Positions 45,609 through 56,568 of a stretch of DNA of 64,000 nucleotides are shown in pieces. Below the pieces are notes generated by a model that was given only the letters and a program-made list of their open reading frames with translations, had not been told where the DNA came from and ran no database searches. The stretch comes from Cryptomeria japonica (Eukaryota > Streptophyta > Pinopsida > Cupressales > Cupressaceae). Position 1 is the stretch's first letter; the number at the start of each line of letters is the position of its first letter. The DNA lies in the NCBI RefSeq assembly GCF_030272615.1, contig NC_081406.1:237687922-237751921 (forward strand), read 5' to 3'. Position numbers and translations under genes: made by a program.

Positions 45609-48255
45609 ATGTCGATACCGATTGCAGAGCACAGATTTGAGCGAGTCCGACGGTTCCAGCACCCAGACGACTACGGACCAGTGGTACGCAAATTCAAAAT
45701 TTTAATTTTTATGCATTTTTGAGAGGTTTTTAGCTGAGTCCAAGTCAAGTCGGAGCAAGAGTGTTGGAATTACGGTTTTGGCATTTTTGCTCCATGAACT
45801 AGTGCTACTGTGCCGCAATGGCGCTATTGCCCCATTGTTCAAGCGCTTTTGTTTTTTTATAGCGCTATTGTATGCAAGTTTAGGTGCTATTGATGAATAA
45901 GCGCTATTGAGGGCTTGATTGAGTGCTATTGAACTTTATTAGTGCTACTGTGTAGTTGTTTTAGCGCATTTGTAGTTTGAGCGTTGTTGGATAGTTGATT
46001 GAGCGCTTTTGTTAGGGTTGTAGTGCTATTGTTGGGAAACTAGTGCTTTTGCTTTAGGATAAAAAGATGCCCTAGTTTGAATGAAGAAAATCTCCCGATG
46101 CCAATGATGGATGGATGGCGATGTGAAGTGGGAGTTGTTTTGAACCATAGCAGCCTGATGAGACTTAGGTCATTTGTTAGGATAAATGCCTGTTGAAGTC
46201 TAGGTGGCCATGATTGCTTACCTGTTGAGACCCGAAGATACTTGATCAAAGTATCTATTGATAGTCTAAGTTTAAACTTAAGAAAGTTTGAAAATAAAAC
46301 AACTAATGATGATTGGTGAATGTCCATGTGCACGAGGAGCTGGGCGTGTTGTAGTTACGTGAGCGACATCCTGCGACACAAGGGTTGCGGGATCGACTGA
46401 CACAGGCAGAGATAGATTGCATTGCCACGACGAGACTATATGAGGTGATGCACATGCCCGTGATTCGAATGAATCATGGTTTGATCACGGTGCTAGCCGA
46501 GCGATGGCACAGCAAGACGTGCACCTTCCATCTGGCACAGGGGGAGATGACAGTGACCTTAGAGGATGTGTGGCGCATCCTATGGATTCCGATTCTGGGG
46601 GAGCTGGTCACATATGATAGATCTTGGGGGACTCTTGCAGTGCAGAGGATTTTTTATGAGGACGTGTTTATTGACGATGGCTCGATCATCTGGGAGGAGA
46701 TAGCGGGGTTATATGAGCCTCTACTAGCAGTTTTATCAGGTATTGTGGGAGGACTATTGTGTCCTGATAGGCGGTCACATGGTCTAGCCGTCAGATGGGG
46801 ACAGGTGATAGAGATGATGATGACCGAGGGGACCCGATTTGCGTGGGAGCCGTGTGTGTTGGTGCACTTGTACCAGGAGCTCCATGAGGTGGTGTACCGG
46901 GAGAGAGGTTCCTTAGCAGTGGGCATGACGTTGTTGCATATTTGGGCCTGTGAGCATCTACCAGTGACTCGACCAGTGAGTCTGAGATTCCAGGCAGTGG
47001 ATCAGCCATATATGTTCATGTATAGCAGCATGATGAGTCAGCCCCACCTGGGGAAGTTAGAGTGGTGGCGGCGGGCGCTGTATAACCCTACCTGGAGTGT
47101 GAGCCATGGGATGATGATGCAAAGGCCCTGCCGTATGTTTTTATGACCCGATTCCTCATTGGGAGGACCTCGTATCATGTGGAGAGAGAGGTGCCCGGGA
47201 GAGTACTAAGATAGTTTGGACAGCAGCAAGGACTGCCCAGTGGATCCGGAGAGTATGCTCGAGTTATTCGGGAGAGGTACGCATGGGGGCTAGTGTTACC
47301 ATATGATCAGGCACTAGCTGAGTTCCGGACACTGCAGGCGAGACCGTGGGACATACGACCAAGGGTCATGGATGTAGGTGTTACAGATGAGTACACGCAG
47401 TACCAGGCAGTGCACCCAATCTTACAGATATCTGATCCAGCAGAGCCGATCCTTGATTTTGAGGATGAGAGGGGATAGAGATGGAGGAGGGCAGGAGGTC
47501 GAGGACCGAGGGCAAGTGGAGGAGATGGAGGTGGAGGAGGAGGAGGTGGAGGAGGTGGTGGGTTGGGGATGCGGAGTCAGCAGAGAGGGAGAGGTGGACT
47601 ACCTCTATAGATATCATAGGGACCATTGATACAGGGAGGAGTTCAGCTAAGTGGGAGGGGGATGGAGAGGGAGATCCTGATGGACAGAGGGGAGGGGACT
47701 ACTGGAGAGGGTGGTGCAGGTGAGGCGGCTATGGATACCGGGGAGGGAGCCACTAGAGATTTGCGAGATCATATGATAGTACGTTTGCAGACCCAGATAG
47801 AGGATTTGGAGGCGGAGGTGGCAGCTAGGGATGTGCAGCTATTTGCATGGGAGTCAGAGCTGCTGGTGGTGCTGAGGGAGAGGGATAGTGCAGTGGAGAG
47901 ATTGGCAAAGCTGTAGGAGAGAGTGTGGGTTGGAGTAGGAGCACAGGGGCCTACGGGGGAGGTGATGAGGGAGATGTGACAAGTACAGGCAGAGATAGAC
48001 TACTGGCAGGGTTTATATGAGCAGTTGGTGCCAGTTAGTCAGTGAGCTCTCAGTTATTCTCAGATGCGGCAGGCCAAATCAGAGCGATCGCAGAGGGTGC
48101 AGAGCAGTGGGGGTGTGATGGGTCCGCTATGGAGGGAGAGATCAAGGGATGCAGGAGTGAGTGGTGGTTCGATGAGGCCTCCACGAAGAGATGGAGCAGG
48201 GGGTGCGGGTACCAGTGGTGCAGCAGGTGGAGGTGGTGGGACATCATCTGGCTAG
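45609..48255 (+). pseudogene. Antisense plant mobile domain (PMD) gene
   Basis: Exon 1 (45,609-45,683) starts MSIPIAEHRFERVRRFQHPD and ends GPV. The proposed intron 45,684-46,354 (donor GTG|GTACGC, acceptor TTGTAG|TTA) is phase 0 and joins to LRERHPATQG in exon 2. The PMD follows: VIRMNHGLITVLAERWHSKT, CTFHLAQGEMTVTLEDVWRI, later KALPYVFMTRFLIGRT and GRVLR-stop-FGQQQGLP. After it come a Gly-rich linker, a coiled coil (LQTQIEDLEAEVAARDVQL) and an Arg/Gly/Ser tail ending GGGGGTSSG. A one-base deletion near 47,095 and about eight TAG/TGA stops break it; with that base counted the two exons make 659 codons. PMD occurs in host proteins of the MAIN family and in plant transposons; its biochemical role is unclear. 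It lies head-on to gag-pol in the same element. Confidence 0.85.
45802..46051 (+). repeat. Phased array of 13 GYGCTWTTG motifs in PMD intron
   Basis: A 9 bp motif (gcgctattg, gtgctattg, gtgctactg, gcgcttttg and close variants) starts at 45802, 45821, 45843, 45862, 45884, 45901, 45923, 45942, 45964, 45981, 46003, 46023 and 46043. Spacing is 17-22 bp, mean close to 20, often alternating 19 and 22. The bases between motifs are much less alike than the motifs themselves. Confidence 0.85.
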
Positions 48256-50829
48256 AGTGGCATTTGAGAGAGCATTTTTGCATGCATATATTTATTGTAT
48301 CATTGTTTATTTTTTGGACTGTATCTTGGATGGCTCTTGGTAGCCGATTTTGTAGACTTCATTGTACTCTGATATATGAGATGATATATATGAGGAGATC
48401 CCATATTTTGATGATATGCAGTTGATATGTATGGATGTTTATGCAGGATGATGAGTTATTGCTTAGATGGATTTGTGTATATGTATGCATTTGATGAGAT
48501 GTTTCTTATATGCATGTTTTTATGATGATTTATGATGTGGGATACTGACATATGAATGCAAGTTTATATATGTATGATTGGTTTAATTTTTTTGATGTAA
48601 TGCTTTATGTATGTGATGCCATGATAATGATGTATTTTTATGATGATTTATGAACAGGATTTTGGTGTTTCCTATTGCAATATAATGATGAGATGATGTT
48701 AATGCAATGGTTGAATGAATGATTTTATGTATGGATATGCATCTAGATGTTTTTGTTAAATGAATGCAATATGGATAAACAAAATGTAAAGTACAAATGT
48801 TTATATTTTTAATGAAGGCATATGTAAAATGAATATATATAAAATGGTATGAACCAATGTTTGGAAACAAATGGATTTATGATTCTAAATGCTTTGAATA
48901 TGATGTTAAGTAAAAATGATAATGTGATGATATTATAACTTATGGTTTTAATAACTGCACCTTAATGCAATTAAAAAGAGGATAATGAATGCAATGTGAA
49001 TGAATCCTAAAATAAGCATAATAAGCTACTTAATAATAATGAATGAATGCACCTTATGAATGAATGTATGTAATAATAAATGATAGAAGGATAATGAAAT
49101 GATGATGGATAATTGACACTAAATGAATGTCTAGTAAATGTTTTAAAACAATCAAAGACAATTTGATCCCACAAATGAATCTAATTATTTATGATTGATG
49201 CATTGATGCAAATGATTAATGAAAACTAATGTCAAAATGAACTATATTTAAGTTAAAAAAATGAAATGAGTGTATTTAATGCAAGATGTAACTAAATGCG
49301 ATGATGATATGACCATGAGGAATGCAAGGTTTTTGAGACTTTGCATGATGCATTGATGATGTATCAAAGTACTCGGTCGTGATTGTATTCAAGACCAGCT
49401 TTAATGGTCACTTTTGCATATAAAGCCTACATACGAATGGATGAATGAATGGGTGATATGCAATGGAATGCAATATATAAACAGATGAGATGAAATGATG
49501 ATCCATAGTGCTCTATTTTCATCATTGAGCTTTAAAATGTTGGAAGAGAATACAAGCATCTTGACATAATGATTCAAGATGACTTGAGTATTCCTTACAT
49601 GGATTTTATACAGCAAGTTAATACAAACGACTTGATATAAGGGTCAAGTCAACCAGAGTATTGCTTGTGGAACAGACAAGGATTATCTCCGTTCATGCAT
49701 GACTTGGATCATCCTCCTTGATCTTAGGTTGATCATATCCTGAGACAAGTGCATACCGTACTAAGAGATAAAAACCTTTATCCAATTTGGATGAGGAGGA
49801 ACCAAAGAATGAGCATTGTACCTGCAAACAAGCAGTATATACATAAAGAATAAAGAATAAGGATCCTTTGTAATGGTTCATGCCCATATGGTCGAGGTAT
49901 ACGCTGTAGTCAGCAAGCCGTAATGATCTATAACTACATTTTTCATAAGATCACGTAGCTTGGTGAATTTCCCACGTAGACACCATTAGGACATGCCCCA
50001 GAACTTCATCAGAATAATGCACCGAAGATACACAAACAATGTTGTAAGATCTCGATACAGATAAATGAATGAATTACTCACAAATCAACCAAGTATTTGA
50101 TAGCTTAACATAATTTTCTTGTCAAAGAAAACGTCACTTTTGTCTTTGTTTTGGTAAGGAAGGATGCATCCTTGTTGAAGACAGTTTTGAGTGTTGATGT
50201 TGATTATGTGGTCGATTGATAAGTGGTCATTTTGTGGAGTATATCACAATGTTTGTTTGGTATCTGTGCGGATGAGTATGTACAATGTGTTGCCATGTTT
50301 TTGTGTGATTTTCAATGGTTTTTTGATGTTTTTGGATTTTGTATTGTTTTTGAATTTTTTTGGTATTTTGTGAAACAGTTTTGAATGTTTTTGGCATTTT
50401 GATGATTGTTTGGAATGAAGAACTTAATGAATCATAAGACAATGTAGAATCCACTTCCATCAATAGGTTAAGGGCATTGCCCCCAGTTTAGACATGACTA
50501 TGAAAAAGGGGGATGCAAGACGCATGGAGTACTTTCTTAATTGCAGATGAATAACAAGCCTTGGTTTTGGACGGATGGATGTATGTATAAAGTAGATGTG
50601 ATCACAACAAGTCTGAAAGACAATGGAGCCATAGCCTTTACGAGTGACACCTATTTGCCAGGTTTTCACCATCGTACTTACCCAAGGTGCCACCAGAGTG
50701 GTTGTTCACCGTTTGGATACATGATTTTTCTCTTACTCTTTTTTGGTGTTTTTGTATTTTCTTTAGGTCATTTATCTGGATGTTTTTGGTATTTTTTGGT
50801 ATGTAGGGGAGCCTGATGCTCTGTTCAAC
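48256..50829. other. Non-coding 2.6 kb between pol and PMD gene
   Basis: From 48,260 to about 49,480 the DNA is a degenerate low-complexity field of atga, gatg and aatg words (for example tatgatgatttatgatg near 48,520), probably an old tandem repeat. From 49,500 to 50,829 the sequence is more complex and includes a twice-used phrase (gacttgagtatt...cttacatgg near 49,580; accagagtatt...cttgtgg near 49,650), but I see no credible gene. Long 3' non-coding regions are common in Tat elements. Confidence 0.5.
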
Positions 50830-52235
50830 TTAGGTATAAAACCGTTTGAGGTGCATGCTTTTGATTGGATCTGCAAGCGGTTCTGCTTCTGATGTAGCCA
50901 ACTGATATGCCCCGGACCCGAATATAGTAGTGACAACATATGGGCCTAGCCAGTTTGATTCAAACTTGCCCTGATGTTCTCTGTTTGGTTGATTACGAGG
51001 ATTCTCTTGTAGAACAAGATCACCTACCTCAAATGTACGAGATCTAACTTGGTGATTGTAACTTCTACTCATGCGCTGCTGATAGGCTTTGAGGTGATTA
51101 TATGCAGCTTGTCACTTCTCATCAAGTAACTCTAAGTCCTGAAGACGGGATACTCTATAGGCTTTGTCATCTATTAGATTATGCAAGGAAACCCATAGTG
51201 ATGGTATCTCCACCTCAATAGGTAAGATAGCTTTGGCACCATAGACCAATGAATAAGGAGTTGTGCCTGTAGGGGTCCGAATGCTAGTTCGATATGCCCA
51301 TAGTGCTGGATTTAGTTGAACATGCCAACCACGGCCGACATCATTGACTGTCTTCTTTAGGATCCTCAATATGTTTTTATTGGATGCTTCAGCCTGACCA
51401 TTGCCTTGTGGGTAATAGGGAGTGGAAAAGCGGTGTTGGATCTGGAATTTTTCTCAAAGTTCACGGACATCCCGATTTTTGAAAGGAAGACCATTATCTG
51501 TGATGATGGACATGGGCACACCATACCGGCAGATGATGTAGTTGAGGATGAATGAGGCGATCTGCTTGTCGGTGACTTGGGTAAGTGGAACAACTTCGAT
51601 CCACTTTGTGAAATATTTAGTGGCGGTAATAATGAATTTATGATTGTTGGATGAAGATGGATGGATTTTACCCACAAGGTCAAGGCCCCATTGACAAAAA
51701 GGCCATGGTGTCGTGATTGGTTGCAGTTCCTATGCTGGTGCATGTATCAGGTCGCCATGAACTTGGCATTTCTTGCATTTTCTAACAAAGTAGTAGGAAC
51801 TTTTTCCATAGATGGCCAATAGTATCCATTGCGTAGGAGTTTCTTGGCTAGTGATGGACCACTTGAGTGAGTCCCGCAAATTACTTCATGGACTTCTTCC
51901 AAATCCTTTTTTATCTCACCTTGTTCCAGACATCGAAGGAGAGTACCATCAAGACCGCGTCGGTATAGGGTTTCGGCAATAATGGTATATCGAGCAATTT
52001 GGTGAATGAAGGTTTTACATTGGTTATTCGATTGGTTGGGAGGAAGGGTGTGATCACGGAGATAGGTGTAGAACTCACCATACCATGGGGATTCAGAACC
52101 AACAAGGTGACATATCATCTCAGATTTGGGGATATCATAAGCAAGAATCCAAAGTTGTTCGACCAAGAACTCGTAGCGTGTTGAATTCTGTGGAAGATCT
52201 AGGAGAGATGCGATGGTAGCCATAGCGTCAGCAAC
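50830..52235 (-). pseudogene. Integrase of the 17.5 kb element, broken
   Basis: Minus strand. The zinc-binding N-terminus is at about 51,750-51,920 (EVHEVICGTHSSGPSLAKKL, GYYWPSMEK) and its CxxC continues in another frame after a one-base deletion near 51,800. The core has KFIITATKYFTKWIE, ITDNGLPFKN (catalytic Asp) and [11 protein letters not shown] (catalytic Glu); the position before YFTKW, where an acidic residue is usual, is Lys. Then [20 protein letters not shown] and, at 50,830-51,072, the C-terminal GPY/F module (SNWLGPYVV) ending MHLKRFYT and TAA. It would insert the cDNA into the chromosome. Frame breaks at 51,747 and near 51,440 remove function. Confidence 0.88.
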
Positions 52236-53949
52236 TCAATTCTGATCTCTAGGTATCTGCTCAAAGGTAATTATGGTAAATGATGCCTTTAGATTGTCCA
52301 CCATTTGCTTATATAGCATGAGTTTATCATCCTTGGTCTGATATTCATCTGTTGCTTGTTGAATGACCAGTTGGGAGTCACCATATACTTGTAGTTCTTG
52401 TAATTTCCATTGTACGGCTAGCCTGAGTCCTGTGATCAAGGCCTCATACTCTGCTATGTTGTTGGTGCATGGAAATGTGAGCCTGTAAGACTTCAGGATG
52501 CTATCACCTTGAGGTGTGATAAACAGAATGCCTACCCCCGAGCCATGCCTAGTGTATGAACCATCAAAGTAGAGTTTCCATGGTTGTGCTATTGTAATCA
52601 TGAATATCTCTTCATCCAGAAAATTGGAAATGAGAGGATGATCATCTATGAGAGGTGCATTGGCCAATTGATCTTCAATGACTTGTCCTTTGATAGCTTT
52701 ACGGTCTACATACTCGATGTCAAATTCACTTAGAATCATCACCCATTTGGCCAAGCGACCTGTCAATGCTGCTTTGCTGAGTAATAACTTGAGTGGATCA
52801 ATCTTTGCAATGAGTTGTACTTTGTGTGTTAACAGATAGTGCCTCAATTTAGTGGCTGCTAAGATTACTGCTAGGCAAGCTCGCTCAATAGGCGTGTAAT
52901 TGAGTTCATAGCTCACCAGTGTGCGAGAGATGTAGTAAACAACACACTCTTTTCCTTCTGCATTATGTTGTGCCAGTAGTACACCCAATGTTGTATTTGT
53001 TGCTGAGATATAGAGTAACAACGGTCTACTTGGATCTGGTGGCATCGACAATGGTAGATTCATGAGATAGTCTTTAAGCGTCTGAAATTCTTGCTAGCAT
53101 CTGGCATCCCACTGAAAGCGGATGTTCTTGTGTAGCAGGTGTGTGAATGGGTGACACTTATCAGCCAATTGTGCAATGAATCTTCGGATGGATTGAAGTC
53201 ATCCTTGTAATGTCCTTAGCTAACTGATATTCTTTGGAGGTGGCATGTCCATGATTGCTTTTACCTTTGCTTGAGACAATGTATCCTAGAAGCTTCCCAA
53301 AGGTTACTCCAAAGACACATTTCTTGGGGTTGAGTCGAACATGGTATTGTTCCAGTCTATCAAAGATTTTATCTAAGATGTGGAGATGCCCTTCTCTGGT
53401 GAGTGATTTTGCTAGTAAGTCATCCACATAATCTTCCATCATAGTATGCATCATGTCATGGAGGATGGTGGTCATTGCTCTTTGATAGGTTGCTCCTGCA
53501 TTCTTGAGACCGAAAGGCATTACACTCTAGCAATATGTGCCCCATGGACATGTGAAGGCTATCTTATGTTGATCTTTTGGTGCAATCTTTATTTGATTGT
53601 ATCATGAAAAGCCATCCATGAGTGAAAGCATGGCATGTCTTGCTGTCAGATCCACTATGATGTCGATATTTGGTAGGGGGAAGTCATCCTTAGGACATGC
53701 CTTATTTAGATCTCTGAAGTCAGTACAAATGCGAATGCCCCCTTGTGGTTTGCCGATAGGCACAATATTGGAGATCCATTCTGCATAATCAATTGGTCTA
53801 ATGAAACCAACATCTAGGAGTTTCTTGAGTTCTGTTTTGACTAGTACTGCAATTTGAGGATGCATCTTACGAAGCTTCTGCTTGATAGGTTTGGCTCCTT
53901 CTGCTACGGTGAGGTGATGCATGACTAAATTAGGATCAAGCCCAGGCAT
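52236..53949 (-). pseudogene. Reverse transcriptase with two RNase H domains
   Basis: Reverse transcriptase spans about 53,949-53,200 (KPIKQKLRKMHP, DVGFIRPIDYAEW, VMPFGLKNAGATYQRAMT; catalytic DYVDDLLAKS at 53,430). A deletion near 53,270 shifts the frame. RNase H 1 begins LLLYISATNTTLGVLLAQHN, where the usual catalytic Asp is Asn. A second, archaeal-type RNase H follows near 52,585: LYFDGSYTRHGSG, NIAEYEALITGLRLA and VYGDSQLVIQQ keep Asp, Glu and Asp, and VADAMATIAS beyond a TGA keeps the last Asp. This double arrangement is the mark of the Tat lineage. In-frame stops at 53,602, 53,521 and 52,236 break it. Confidence 0.9.
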
Positions 53950-56568
53950 GTTTGCATATGACCATGCAAAGTTGATCTGACACTTCTGGAAGAATTCTAT
54001 AAATTTAGGTTATTCCTCTGGGGTGAGAAGAGATGCTAGATGTATGAGATGAGGATTTTCAGGAGTCCCCACATTATATTCTTTGGTTTCCTTGATGAGA
54101 ATCATTGATCGTTCCTGTTGTGCATTAGTAGGGAGAATGTCAAACCCTTCATCCTCAGGCGCCTTAGAGAGGTTTTCACTGTTGGATACGCTCTTTCTTT
54201 TTACTTTTGTTGGATCAAACAGTGCCACAGTGTGGTTTTCACTGGAAGATCCATGTTTTATTGTTACATTTTTGTAGCTAAAAGGTTTGGCATCCACCCC
54301 GAAGTATGCTGCACTATTAAGTTCGATGGTGAATCCAGCTTTGTGATCCTCGCTTGGTAGGTTATCCCTTAATTCAAAAAAGTCAATGATGGCCTCATCA
54401 TTTTGGAAGAGGTCATGACATGGGGGATTTGGTTGGTTCCATTCGATGAGTTCAGGGTGGATAATGGGCATTACTTCATCGATTGGGTTAAGTGCGTTAG
54501 ATGTATCAGTGAGGGTTAAGACATTATGGTGAAGGTCATTAATGGTACTCTCCCTATCAGAATCAGGCATAGGATGAGATGTAGGGTCTATGGAAGATGT
54601 TTCTAGCTCAGGAACCCAAGTGGTCTTTATCTATGCTTCTCCATAAACAGGGATGTCTTTGCGAGGTGGAGGTGGTGATGTGTCTTCCTCATCTGAAGTG
54701 TTAAGCTGTACAGAATCAAATTCCCACTCATGTGAGTTGGTCTCTGAGTCACTTTCCAGCATCCGATTACTATACCATACTAGGATGTCTTTTGAGTTAA
54801 ATACTGTAGGTGTGATCGGTTGATGTACCTTTGTAGTGATCGGTGTTGCAGGAAGATTGATGGGGATAAAAGAATATGATACCGGGCGTATCGGTAATAT
54901 TGACTCAGTTGCTTCTGCTGGAACTGCTGGTGCCATAGATGCTACTGCGGGTTTTGATATAGTTGCTGCTGCTAATGGTGCTGCTGATGGGATTACTGGT
55001 TTGTTTGGTGGGATGAGTGGCATTGGTGATGGTTGTGTTGGGATTTTGAGCTTCGGTGGGGCAGTTATGATGGTGCTTGATGCTTCTTTGATAATGAAAG
55101 GTGTCCTTTTTGCAGTAGGCTAACATAATGGTTTGCTGGGTTTTCCTTTGAATTTGAGTTTAGGAAAGATCTCTTTTTCAAAGCCTAGGCCTATATTACC
55201 TTTGGTCTTTAATTCCGGCAGTAGAGGTTCATGTCGTCCTTGTTTGCAACATCCCAAAGCACTCTGACCATCATACCTCATTCTTTGCATAATGAGGAGA
55301 CCTTTGCCATACCGATCCGTAGGAAGTTTAACTTGCAGTATATCAGTGGTGATGGGATCTTTATAGATCCAGTCTGCTAAGTCTTCATCTTGGGTTTCTT
55401 CTTCATGACTCTTTCCAAGGATGAAAGGCATCAAAGCACACGCAGGCGTGTTTAGTGGTTGCTGGAGTAACTGCTGTGGTTTACCATGTGTTCTAGGAGA
55501 AATGGGCATTTGTCCCACACAAAAGAGTTGACTCGAGTTGTATTCCCCAGGACCTTCCTCTGCTATCCTCATCTTAAGCTTTTCTTGCTTGGGTATAGTG
55601 GTGTTTGAACTGGTAAGAGAGGTGGGACTTATATATGATGTGGAGGAAATGGCTTCTCTATTATTAGGAACGGTAATCTCTGGTTGATGGCTGATATTAT
55701 GGCAATATGCAAAGGGATTTGCATCGCCCAGGATTGTGATCTCTACACCGTTATGTGGGAACTTGATACATTGATGGTAGGTAGATGGAACGGCTTGCAT
55801 GACATGTATCCAAGGTCTTCCTAACAATAGATTATATGGTAGAGGAAGGTCCAGAACCTGACAAATGATGTGCTTTACCACAGGGCCCACTCGGATTGGT
55901 AGTACCACAACTCCTTTGGAGGAATGCTCTGCATCATCATAGGCTTTGATTGTGATCTTCTTACAGGGATCCACTGATTCGATTGCATATCCCAATGCTG
56001 TGACCAACTATAGTGTACAAATATTCAAGCCTGCTCCATTATCGATCAAGACTCGCTTGATCCTATGCTGGTTAATAAAGCCTTCAATGTGTAGCGAAGC
56101 GTTATGAGGTTGCTGGAAGGAAAAGTTGTCACTTTCAGAAAAAGTGAGACAAGGTGATGACTTTAGACTTCCAATGGCTTGAACTTGGTCTGTATTCAGG
56201 TTTGCAGGGACTGACGCCTCTTGGAGTGCTTGATCAAAGATTGTTTTATGAGATGGCGATAGGCGCAATAGCTCTAAAATGGATATAAGCGCAGGCGTTT
56301 TGTCTAATTGTTCCACAAGATTGTACTGCTTTGGGATGGAGGTGGTGCCTTGTGGAGCTGCCTTTATGGTGACCTTGCCACGACGTGTAACAACATTGCA
56401 ATTTGAGCTGGGATTTTTGAAGGTTATTGTTGCAACTTGTTCATTGGCATCATACAGATGATTTACAGTGTAATTATATGCAGCCTGTGTATAATTAGTG
56501 GTATCAGTGCCTCGCCTGGAAGTGGAAGGACCCCTTTGATCTTGTGATGGAAGTGGATTTTTGAACAT
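53950..56568 (-). pseudogene. Protease and linker of the 17.5 kb element
   Basis: One frame interrupted by stops at 56,008, 55,120, 54,631 and 54,010. The aspartic protease site is RVLIDNGAGLNIC (about 56,030), in the Asp-Asn-Gly form seen in this group, followed after a TAG by VTALGYAIESVDPCKK, LLGRPWIHVMQAVPSTYHQC and KFPHNGVEITI, conserved in the 36-41 kb remnant. A Pro/Ala/Thr-rich linker (55,120-54,640) and an acidic spacer lead to reverse transcriptase. The protease would mature the Gag-Pol chain. The linker also opens plus-strand frames (54,836-55,123), which are shadows. Confidence 0.85.

Noticed and set aside
46352-46385. TTG at 46,385 as start of the PMD protein
   Set aside because: The open frame extends upstream to the proposed splice acceptor at 46,354, and the ATG exon at 45,609 joins in phase.
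46654-47009. Minus-strand open frames inside the PMD gene
   Set aside because: They are shadows of the GC-rich PMD coding strand; the plus strand carries the conserved domain.
54836-55126. Gly/Ala-rich plus-strand frame
   Set aside because: It is the complement of the Pro/Ala/Thr-rich linker of the minus-strand gag-pol and has no domain.
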